IMG/VR virus record: IMGVR_UViG_3300033064_001215 | Location: 1-31,640 of that record | Direction: 5' to 3' (one strand) | DNA from: a virus | DNA: 31,640 nt | Shown: in pieces, positions 24,273 through 30,893 of the stretch | Layout of the letters: the number at the start of each line of letters is the position of its first letter | Numbering within the stretch: the stretch's first letter is position 1 | Notes under the pieces: model-generated | Databases searched by the model: none | What the model saw: the letters and a program-made list of their open reading frames with translations, nothing else | What the model was told of the DNA's origin: nothing | Made by a program: the position numbers and the translations under genes

Positions 24273-24776
24273 ATTCAAATCCTAACATTAGAAAACAAAA
24301 CATTTTTCCTTAACGAACTGCCGGAAGAGATTGATGATGGACTTCGATTCTCTGTATTAGACAACAGCGATAGCAGTAATCCTGATTACTTTTTTATTCC
24401 GCTAATTTTCCTAGAAAGTTTTACTGCTCCTGCAGTTGTACTAAAAATAGGAGAGTATGAACTAGCAATGCCGCTAGACTGGTGTACGATTGTAGGGGAT
24501 CCGTCTGGACCGGAGATGGAAGTATTACCCCTTACTAGTTTAAATGATCGTGGATTTAAGACATTTTGTTTTAACCCTATTAGCAGCTTCAGACCATCGT
24601 TTTTGGATATTGATATCATTGATGTATATCAAGATGTTAAATGGTATTTTCCTAAGATGCGCCCTGGACAACTATTATGTACTCCTTTGCATGAAGGCGA
24701 TAAACCTACTTGTGCATATTTTGTTAAAGAAGTCAGTAGACAGTGCGAACTGGTTGATTATACTCGAGCATGGTAG
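24273..24776 (+). CDS. Conserved early protein of unknown function (possible AUU start)
   Basis: A ~167-aa protein. Core motifs are FFLNELPEEIDDGLRFSVLDN, MPLDWCTIVGDP, EVLPLTSLNDRGFKTFCFNP, SSFRPSFLDIDIIDVYQDVKWYFPK and CAYFVKEVSRQCELVDY. I recall such proteins in T4-like phages of aquatic bacteria, function unassigned. The frame is open from TTG 24198, but that codon lies before the promoter and has no ribosome-binding site. GGAG (24263-24266) is six bases before ATT at 24273, and no ATG/GTG/TTG lies between the predicted transcript start and the conserved domain. The stop overlaps the next ATG. Mixed beta fold likely; no catalytic motif. Confidence 0.75.
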   Translation: MQILTLENKTFFLNELPEEIDDGLRFSVLDNSDSSNPDYFFIPLIFLESFTAPAVVLKIGEYELAMPLDWCTIVGDPSGPEMEVLPLTSLNDRGFKTFCFNPISSFRPSFLDIDIIDVYQDVKWYFPKMRPGQLLCTPLHEGDKPTCAYFVKEVSRQCELVDYTRAW

Positions 24777-24937
24777 AACCAGAAACTGATCGCCAAATAA
24801 TACCTCTTCACGAGCAGTTGAGGGAAAGTCAACTGTGGGATGATATTAAAAGAGCAGCAAAAAAAAATCCTGCATTGCAATTAGCATTAGATCGTGTTAA
24901 ACTATTATATTATCTTAGTAATCCTATTCGAAAGTAA
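24770..24937 (+). CDS. 55-aa conserved-looking small protein
   Basis: The ATG lies inside the last codons of the upstream gene (ATGGTAG overlap). Translation starts MVEPETDRQIIPLHEQ and continues with ESQLWDDIKRAAKKNPALQLA, DRVKLLYYLS and a basic end. It is mostly helical and charged. Placement inside a tightly coupled operon, 3 bases before gp62, supports it as a real gene. Function unknown. Confidence 0.7.
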   Translation: MVEPETDRQIIPLHEQLRESQLWDDIKRAAKKNPALQLALDRVKLLYYLSNPIRK

Positions 24938-24940
24938 ATT

Positions 24941-25405
24941 ATGGCCGCAGAAAAATTAGACATCAAACGAGAATTAGCCGCTGTTGATCTTAAAAATTAT
25001 TCATTCTATGATAAGCTAACTGATGGCGAAAAGAAAGCATTTAGCCCATATATTTTAATGCGTTATGTAAGCAATGTACAGGGAGATCAGGATATCCAAG
25101 AATGGTTTGTGGAAATGACCAATGAATATGTTAATAAAGATCATTGGTTATTGAGTAAATTACATAAGCCGTTGTTATGGAAATTGTTCGCAGCAACTGG
25201 AGTTGGCATGAGTGCATACCACCCATATATGGCATCTGGCAAAAAACAAAAAGTTGTTAAAATTGAAAAGCTAATAGCTGAATTAAATCCTACAATGAAA
25301 ATTTCTGAAGTCAAAATGTTATCAAAAATGATGGACAAATCAGAAATTGATGCACTATTTGATAGCTTGGGGTTCGATAAAAAACAACGGAAAGATTATA
25401 TTTGA
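24941..25405 (+). CDS. 62: Sliding-clamp loader small subunit gp62-like
   Basis: A 154-aa protein. FYDKLTDGEKKAFSPYILMRYVSNV near the N-terminus, then helical segments and a C-terminal KISEVKMLSKMMDKSEIDALFDSLGFDKKQRKDY, resemble the shortened gp62 proteins of aquatic T4-like phages (T4 gp62 is 187 aa). gp62 acts with gp44 to load the gp45 clamp on primer ends for DNA polymerase. Gene 44 is not in this window. The ATG is 3 bases after the 55-aa gene and the stop overlaps the following ATG (TGATG). Assignment is by pattern and context. Confidence 0.65.
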   Translation: MAAEKLDIKRELAAVDLKNYSFYDKLTDGEKKAFSPYILMRYVSNVQGDQDIQEWFVEMTNEYVNKDHWLLSKLHKPLLWKLFAATGVGMSAYHPYMASGKKQKVVKIEKLIAELNPTMKISEVKMLSKMMDKSEIDALFDSLGFDKKQRKDYI

Positions 25406-26100
25406 TGATCCAATTGATTGATCAACCATTTAAATGTGTTCATTGCAATAAGAGCTTTATGAGGGAACGCACATTGATTAGTCATATGTGCGAAGGCCGT
25501 CGCCGATCCATGCAAAAGAACGAAAAACGAGTGCAAGCTGGGCTAATGGCATATAACCGATTTTTTCAATTAACTCAGAATGCAAAGAAGCCTAAAACGT
25601 ATGATGAATTCTGCAACACATCATATTATAATGCATTTGTAAAGTTTGGTAGTTTTATTAACAATGTTAAACCACTATATCCAGAAAAGTTTGTTGACTA
25701 TGTGATCAAAAGCGGGGTGAAACTGGATCATTGGTGTAGAGACGAATTATATGAAACGTATTTGTATGACATGATTAAAGTTGAGCCAGTTGATAGTGCA
25801 GTTGAACGTTCTCTAAAAACTTTTATTGAATGGGGAGATAAACATTCCATTCCATTCAAGGATTATTTTGACTTGATTAATCTTAATCAAGCAGTGCAAG
25901 ATATTCTAAATGGAAAAATATCGCCATGGATAATTTTGAATAGTGCATCAGGGCAGGCAATGTTGAATAAAATGAATGACGAGCAACTGAACATGATTGC
26001 GCCTGCATTAGAGATTCAGTTTTGGATTCGTAAATTTAAAACTGTACCTGCAGATGTTGCATTAGTAAAAGAGATTTGTAAAGAGATTGGAATAAAATGA
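25405..26100 (+). CDS. Zinc-finger protein of unknown function
   Basis: A 231-aa protein, with ATG at 25405 chosen because it overlaps the gp62 stop (TGATG); the TTG three bases earlier is the only alternative nearby. Residues ~9-31 form a compact finger: FKCVHCNKSFMRERTLISHM followed by a cysteine (C-x2-C-x12-H-x-C, C2HC type), then an Arg-rich patch GRRRSMQKNEKR that would suit nucleic-acid binding. The rest is helical (YDEFCNTSYYNAFVKFGSFI, IEWGDKHSIPFKDYFDLI) without catalytic motif. In T4 the position after gp62 is held by the translational repressor RegA; no similarity to RegA is seen. Overlaps the next gene (ATGA). Confidence 0.75.
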   Translation: MIQLIDQPFKCVHCNKSFMRERTLISHMCEGRRRSMQKNEKRVQAGLMAYNRFFQLTQNAKKPKTYDEFCNTSYYNAFVKFGSFINNVKPLYPEKFVDYVIKSGVKLDHWCRDELYETYLYDMIKVEPVDSAVERSLKTFIEWGDKHSIPFKDYFDLINLNQAVQDILNGKISPWIILNSASGQAMLNKMNDEQLNMIAPALEIQFWIRKFKTVPADVALVKEICKEIGIK

Positions 26101-26480
26101 GCGAGGCTACTAATAAATTCTGTAAACGACATGCTATTAATATAATAAACACCAACAAGCGTGCATATAAACCGCAGCCGTTTGATGTTGTATATTTTAA
26201 TAATCCCACTGATTATAATATGATTAGAGAGTGTCCTGTAGTAATCGAAACTGTCAAAGTATTTACTGTGGAAATTCTTGAAACTAGTCTAGAACGATTA
26301 GCTAAATTTGAGGAAGAAGTTTTTAACAGAGCTGACAGCATTTCTCATTATAATCTATTCGAAGTAATGATGGCTCAGAAACATGAGGAAGCTGTTTTGC
26401 GTGATACAAATATTGCAGTCAAAAAAGCATATGAGCACTATAGTCTTATGTTAAGCATAGCAAAGGCCGGAGCACTATAA
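26097..26480 (+). CDS. Unknown operon protein
   Basis: A 127-aa protein overlapping neighbours on both sides (ATGA and TAATG). The N-terminal part is basic and contains RAYKPQPFDVVYFNN; the remainder is helical with LETSLERLAKFEEEVFNRADS and ALRD-like charged helices possibly forming a coiled coil. No family is recognised. Tight coupling to the gp62 and mini-DnaE genes suggests early expression and a replication-related role, which is inference. Confidence 0.7.
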   Translation: MSEATNKFCKRHAINIINTNKRAYKPQPFDVVYFNNPTDYNMIRECPVVIETVKVFTVEILETSLERLAKFEEEVFNRADSISHYNLFEVMMAQKHEEAVLRDTNIAVKKAYEHYSLMLSIAKAGAL

Positions 26481-27067
26481 TGGATGTAGACATTGATTTC
26501 CTTGACAGAAACGATATATTATCTTTAATTAATCATATACCTGCAGCTATAAGAACTACTACTAGTTCAAAGAAACATAATACAGGAGTATATTGTCATT
26601 CAATTCCGCGTGATCCTTTATCGGGAACCGCAAGTATTGATTACAAAACAGCAGAGCAGCGCGGATATTTTAAAATTGATTTCTTGAATGTTAGTGCATA
26701 TCAAGGAGTACGAAATGAAGAGCATATTAATAATTTACTAGCAATTGAACCGCCGTGGGAATTATTAGCAGAAAAAGATGTAACTGATAATTTAATTCAC
26801 ATAAATGGGTATCATGTACTACTATCATTGACTAAGCCGTCTAGTATTAGCGAGTTAGCAATGGTGTTGGCATTGATTCGTCCGGGTAAAAAACATCTAC
26901 TAGAACAATGTGTGTCCTCGGGGTTTAACAGTATTAAACATTTAATTTGGGAAAAGCCGCTTGATGACAGCTATTACTTCAAAAAAGCTCATGCTGTAGG
27001 TTATAGTCATTTAATAATAATGCAATTAAATCTCTTTATAGAAAAGTTATCAACTACTACTATCTAA
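26480..27067 (+). CDS. Miniature DnaE-like (family C polymerase palm) protein
   Basis: A 195-aa protein that lines up in order with the palm and nearby parts of bacterial DNA polymerase III alpha. MDVDIDF at residues 1-7 matches PDFDVDF, whose Asp401 and Asp403 are catalytic in E. coli DnaE. KHNTGVY (32-38) matches KHAGGVV. YFKIDFLNV (63-71) matches VKFDFLGL with catalytic Asp555 (here Asp67). SELAMVLALIRPGKK matches the DMIALVALFRPG segment, and FKKAHAVGYSHLI (167-179) matches FNKSHSAAYALV. PHP, fingers tip and tau-binding regions are absent. All three catalytic Asp are kept. Activity is uncertain; it may regulate or assist replication. ATG overlaps the upstream stop. Confidence 0.75.
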   Translation: MDVDIDFLDRNDILSLINHIPAAIRTTTSSKKHNTGVYCHSIPRDPLSGTASIDYKTAEQRGYFKIDFLNVSAYQGVRNEEHINNLLAIEPPWELLAEKDVTDNLIHINGYHVLLSLTKPSSISELAMVLALIRPGKKHLLEQCVSSGFNSIKHLIWEKPLDDSYYFKKAHAVGYSHLIIMQLNLFIEKLSTTTI

Positions 27068-27438
27068 TTCTTTGGTATCCTGACTAGTTGAATAGACTTT
27101 CTTTTAATTCGTTTCTCTGCAATTTCACTAAGATTAACAGCATGTCCAAATACAACTTCGATATCTTTACTGTTAAATGTTTTAATTGCATATCTAAACA
27201 TTATCATTTCTTGTTTTAGAAAAATATTAATAGGTATTTTTCTATTACTTTCCCACCACCAAATCTCTCCCAGTTTTAAAAATTTAAGTTTTTCTTCGTT
27301 GGATTTTATAACAGCAATGTCGTATATGCTTGCTACCGAATCATCTAGATTAAGTATGATCCCAACATATTCTATATCATTAGAGCGGATACACGCTATA
27401 AAAGGATGATTAGTTTGGAAGTCAGTTATGTTATGCAT
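27064..27438 (-). CDS. Conserved late protein of unknown function
   Basis: A 124-aa protein on the minus strand. ATG 27438 is preferred to the in-frame TTG 27474, because the TATAAATA promoter at 27477-27484 predicts a transcript starting near 27471. Motifs: NHPFIACIRSNDIEYVGIIL, LKLGEIWWWESNRKIPINIFL, FRYAIKTFNSKDIEVVFG and a basic C-terminus KRIKRKSIQLVRIP. The beta-rich N-terminal half and WWWES motif look like a compact conserved domain; I recall similar proteins in aquatic T4-like phages without known role. It meets the mini-DnaE gene tail to tail with a 4-base overlap. Confidence 0.7.
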   Translation of the reverse strand: MHNITDFQTNHPFIACIRSNDIEYVGIILNLDDSVASIYDIAVIKSNEEKLKFLKLGEIWWWESNRKIPINIFLKQEMIMFRYAIKTFNSKDIEVVFGHAVNLSEIAEKRIKRKSIQLVRIPKN

Positions 27439-27445
27439 TATTTTC

Positions 27446-27453
27446 AATAAATA
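27446..27453 (+). promoter_or_regulatory. Late promoter AATAAATA, 5 bases before ATG 27459
   Basis: AATAAATA, GTAAT, ATG. It lies inside the leader of the opposite-strand gene. No Shine-Dalgarno sequence. Confidence 0.7.
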
Positions 27454-27458
27454 GTAAT

Positions 27459-28295
27459 ATGCTAAATTTACCAATCTATTTATACGAAAACAAACTCACT
27501 GTAATACTAGATTTGGATGCCACTATCCGGGGAGTCAACCAAGTGATGTACCAACGAGATTTAAAGATACAAAAGGGTGTTAAAAACCAAATTCAAATTC
27601 AATTTAAGAATAGTGATCAGAAAAGAATACCTATTGCTATTACGCAAGTATTTGTGTTTAGTATGTTCGATGCACTTAATCAAAGATTGCTAATTGAAAA
27701 ACAATTAGAAATTATAGATGACGGCACTGTATTGACTAAAGGGTTGGCATTACTAACCTTAACTGAAAGTGATACTATTGATCTAGAAAAATCTAGTTAT
27801 CAATATAGTGTACGAGCTCGTGATGCAGATGGTACATATACCTCGGCGTATACCAATACTTATTATGGTGTAGCTGGGACAATGCAACTACTGGACGATG
27901 TGTATCCTGTATTGAAACCCAGTCAAGAGATAATCTCTCTTGAAAAAACCTTCAATGCCGCAGCATATCATTATGAATTTAAAAGCGGAAATATTTATTC
28001 CCATCCCGAATTTAACAGTAACTCTGCACTTCACACCATGGCAGTTTATATGACCAACTATCGGGGAACTGTGTATATTCAAGGTACGTTAAATAATACA
28101 CCGGCTAGTTTTGGTCGCTATGTTACTATTGCTGTAAGAGAATATAAAAAATTTACAGGCGTAGATTATTTTAATTTCAACGGCGTCTTTTCATTTGTCC
28201 GACTGATGCATGTGCCTTCAAAAGGCCCAACAGATACCGACAATACTAATTTGTCATATACAGGTACTGTGGATAAAGCATTATATCGCTCCTAG
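27459..28295 (+). CDS. Putative virion (baseplate/fibre-like) protein
   Basis: A 278-aa, predicted all-beta protein. The N-terminal ~130 residues (QRDLKIQKGVKNQIQIQFKN, ITQVFVFSMFDALNQ, LTLTESDTIDLEKSSYQYSV) resemble Ig-like attachment domains of BppU-type baseplate proteins; the second half contains AYHYEFKSGNIYSHPEF and TVYIQGTLNNTPASFGRYV, suggesting a receptor-facing or oligomerisation domain. The late promoter with leaderless spacing supports a virion role, although it is embedded in the replication region between mini-DnaE and primase. No exact family is recognised. Confidence 0.65.
   Translation: MLNLPIYLYENKLTVILDLDATIRGVNQVMYQRDLKIQKGVKNQIQIQFKNSDQKRIPIAITQVFVFSMFDALNQRLLIEKQLEIIDDGTVLTKGLALLTLTESDTIDLEKSSYQYSVRARDADGTYTSAYTNTYYGVAGTMQLLDDVYPVLKPSQEIISLEKTFNAAAYHYEFKSGNIYSHPEFNSNSALHTMAVYMTNYRGTVYIQGTLNNTPASFGRYVTIAVREYKKFTGVDYFNFNGVFSFVRLMHVPSKGPTDTDNTNLSYTGTVDKALYRS
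27477..27484 (-). promoter_or_regulatory. Late promoter TATAAATA for the minus-strand gene at 27064-27438
   Basis: A perfect TATAAATA on the minus strand, inside the first codons of the plus-strand gene. Predicted start ~27471, leader about 33 bases. Confidence 0.7.
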
Positions 28296-28309
28296 ATTGT
28301 AATATCATA

Positions 28310-28338
28310 TTGACATTCACTGATTAGTCTGTTATAAT
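28310..28338 (+). promoter_or_regulatory. Consensus sigma-70 promoter for primase-helicase
   Basis: TTGACA (28310-28315), 17-base spacer, TATAAT (28333-28338): a full match to the bacterial consensus in both hexamers and spacing. Expected to be strong from the first minutes of infection. Confidence 0.9.
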
Positions 28339-28382
28339 AGTACGTAAGCGTAAAGATAATATTAACTGGAAAGTGATGAGCC

Positions 28383-29396
28383 TTGACAAACCAAATAACT
28401 GATTCCATATTACTTTGTTGGAAAGCAGGAAGGAAAACAAAGCAGACTCCGTCTGGATGGATTTCTGGCAATGCACCGTGCTGCATACATAATGGCGAAA
28501 AAGAAGATAACAGAGGCCGTGGTGGTATATTACTTGCTAATGATGGATTTTTGTGGCACTGTTTTAATTGCAATTTTAAAGCAGGATGGCAACCAGGCAA
28601 GCTACTTAGTAAAAATACCAAAGACCTATATGCATGGCTAGGTATGTCTGCCGATGACATTCGAAAGCTGGGGCTGATAGCATTAAAACTAAAAGACAAC
28701 CAGCCGGTTACTAAACAAGAACTAAACTTTGAGTTAACTGAAACTGAACTACCCGCAGATACCCTATCAATTGACGAATGGATAAATGCAGGATGTCAGG
28801 ATGTGGAATTTATCGAAGTCATTGACTATATTATCGGCAATGAACCTGATAAAAGAGGAATGACATTGGATATGTATAATTGGCATTGGAGTGCAGCAGC
28901 TGGGTACAAGGATCGAGTAATTATACCGTTTTATCATAATAAAAAAATAGTTGGTTATACTGGCAGAAAAATTCGTTCAGGAAAACCAAAATACTTAACT
29001 GATGCACAACCTAGTTATGTCTTTAATATAGATGCACAATTATTAAGTCGATCTTATGTAATTGTAGTAGAAGGACAGTTTGATGCAATAGCTATTGAAG
29101 GAGTAGCAGTAATGGGTAATACGCCCAATGCTGCACAGATTGCCCGAATAAATGCTTTAGGTAAAGAAATAATTGTAGTACCAGACAGGGATAAAGCTGG
29201 ATTAAATTTAATAGATATTGCATTAGCAAACAAGTGGTCAGTGAGTAGTCCACTATGGGATGAAAATATCAAAGACGTTGCAGACGCAGTTAAACAATAT
29301 GGAAAATTATATACACTGTTTTCCATATTGTTTTATAAAGAGTCAAATGATTTAAAAATACAAATATTAAGGAAAAAATTAGCAAATAATGAATAA
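28383..29396 (+). CDS. 61: DNA primase gp61-like
   Basis: A 337-aa primase (T4 gp61 is 342 aa) that makes RNA primers for lagging-strand synthesis as part of the gp41-gp61 primosome. The N-terminal zinc-binding domain has CCIHNG (33-38) and WHCFNCNFKAGW with Cys60 and Cys63. The Toprim domain shows VIVVEGQFDAIAIEG with Glu230 and VVPDRDKAG with Asp268/Asp270. GYTGRKIRSGKPKYL is the conserved basic strand before it. Start is TTG at 28383: an in-frame TGA lies just upstream, and GGAAAG ends about ten bases before it. The end overlaps gp41 by 8 bases. Confidence 0.93.
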   Translation: MTNQITDSILLCWKAGRKTKQTPSGWISGNAPCCIHNGEKEDNRGRGGILLANDGFLWHCFNCNFKAGWQPGKLLSKNTKDLYAWLGMSADDIRKLGLIALKLKDNQPVTKQELNFELTETELPADTLSIDEWINAGCQDVEFIEVIDYIIGNEPDKRGMTLDMYNWHWSAAAGYKDRVIIPFYHNKKIVGYTGRKIRSGKPKYLTDAQPSYVFNIDAQLLSRSYVIVVEGQFDAIAIEGVAVMGNTPNAAQIARINALGKEIIVVPDRDKAGLNLIDIALANKWSVSSPLWDENIKDVADAVKQYGKLYTLFSILFYKESNDLKIQILRKKLANNE

Positions 29397-30834
29397 ACCT
29401 AATTATAATTATGATATGCAAAAGTTGTATCTTGATATGTTTTTGTCGGATGCAGAAACATTTATACGCTGCCAGAATATTTTTGATTCAGAAAACTTTG
29501 ATCAGAGGCTGCAGAATAGTGCAGCATTTATCAGTAAGTATGTAGACGAATATAAAGTTGTACCTGAAGCAGCAATTGTAAACATTAGTTGTGGCCTTGA
29601 TTTTAATCCTGTGCCATTGCCACGTGAAAATTACGATTGGTTAATGGATGAGTTTGAACAATTTTCTCGACACAAAGGTCTTGAACGAGCAATTTTAAAA
29701 AGTGCAGACTTACTGGAATCAGGCGATTACGGTCCTGTAGAAAATATGATTAAGCAAGCCGTGCAAATATCATTGAATAAAGATATGGGTATTGATTATT
29801 TTGATGACCCGCGTGCACGTTTGGCAAAATTAAAAGATGGTAACGGACAAATTAGCACAGGTTGGCCCAACGTGGATAAGAAATTATATGGGGGGTTCAA
29901 TCGTGGAGAGTTGAATATCTTTTGTGCAGGCTCCGGCGGCGGCAAGTCATTGTTCCTTGCTAATATGGGAGTAAACTGGGCACTAGCAGGACTCAATGTT
30001 ATTTACTTTACGTTTGAACTAAGCGAAGGCTTAGTGGCAATGCGTATTGATAGTATGATGACTGGCATCAGTACTCGTGATATTTTTAGAAATATCGACG
30101 ATGTTGAACTAAAAGTTAATATGCTTAAAAAGAAGGCCGGAAGCCTTCAAATCAAGTATATGCCCAGCGGAAAAAATTGTAACGATATTAGAGCCTATTT
30201 AAAAGAATATCAGGTCAAAACAGGCCAGAAAGCAGACGTTTTGTTAATAGATTACCTAGATTTAATGATGCCTTTGAGTGTTAAGGTAAGTCCCAGCGAT
30301 TTGTTTGTAAAGGACAAATATGTATCAGAAGAGATTCGTAACTTGGCAATGGAAACACAATGCGTCACTGTTACAGCAAGCCAGTTAAATCGTAGTGCAG
30401 TTGAGGAAATTGAATTTGACCATAGCCATATTTCCGGAGGCCTTAGTAAGATCATGACAGCAGACAATGTTATTGGTATCCTTACCAGTCGAGCAATGAA
30501 AGAACGGGGACGTTATCAAATTCAATTTATGAAAACTCGATCCAGCTCAGGAGTAGGACAAAAAGTTGATTTGGAGTTTGATGTTGATACACTCCGCATC
30601 AGCGATTTGGATGAAGAGGAAGAAGGTAATATTCATCAATCACGCGGGTCAGGTAATGCAACGTCCCCTTTGATGGCTGGATTGAAAAGAACAAGTAATG
30701 TAACAGTGTCTGAAGATCAGGAAAGTGATCCTACCAGAGGTTTAACTATTTCCAAAGCCAAATCTAAAACAGCAGCTCCTATGATTCGAAACATGTTGAA
30801 TTCTCTAAATTCACTTAATCCAGAAAAGGATTAA
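29389..30834 (+). CDS. 41: Replicative DNA helicase gp41-like (DnaB family)
   Basis: A 481-aa hexameric 5'-3' helicase (T4 gp41 is 475 aa) that opens the fork and recruits primase. The N-terminal helical domain spans ~1-150. The RecA-like core includes GELNIFCAGSGGGKSLFLAN with Walker A at 180-187, NVIYFTFELSE (catalytic Glu region), ADVLLIDYLDLM Walker B, VTVTASQLNRSA, and HISGGLSKIMTADNVIGI. The Arg-finger-like KTRSSSGVGQ motif is near the end of the core. A polar C-terminal tail follows. Translation is coupled with primase by overlap, and a strong terminator follows. Confidence 0.95.
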   Translation: MNKPNYNYDMQKLYLDMFLSDAETFIRCQNIFDSENFDQRLQNSAAFISKYVDEYKVVPEAAIVNISCGLDFNPVPLPRENYDWLMDEFEQFSRHKGLERAILKSADLLESGDYGPVENMIKQAVQISLNKDMGIDYFDDPRARLAKLKDGNGQISTGWPNVDKKLYGGFNRGELNIFCAGSGGGKSLFLANMGVNWALAGLNVIYFTFELSEGLVAMRIDSMMTGISTRDIFRNIDDVELKVNMLKKKAGSLQIKYMPSGKNCNDIRAYLKEYQVKTGQKADVLLIDYLDLMMPLSVKVSPSDLFVKDKYVSEEIRNLAMETQCVTVTASQLNRSAVEEIEFDHSHISGGLSKIMTADNVIGILTSRAMKERGRYQIQFMKTRSSSGVGQKVDLEFDVDTLRISDLDEEEEGNIHQSRGSGNATSPLMAGLKRTSNVTVSEDQESDPTRGLTISKAKSKTAAPMIRNMLNSLNSLNPEKD

Positions 30835-30839
30835 ATCTG

Positions 30840-30869
30840 GTTACTAACATTTTGTTAGTAACTTTTTAT
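30840..30869 (+). terminator. Rho-independent terminator after gp41
   Basis: GTTACTAACA pairs with TGTTAGTAAC around a 3-base loop, followed by TTTTTATT. Confidence 0.88.
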
Positions 30870-30893
30870 TGTCGTACCTACTTAATATATTAT

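Noticed and set aside
27439-27474. TTG 27474 as start of the minus-strand late gene
   Set aside because: The TATAAATA promoter predicts a transcript starting after this codon; ATG 27438 is the better start.
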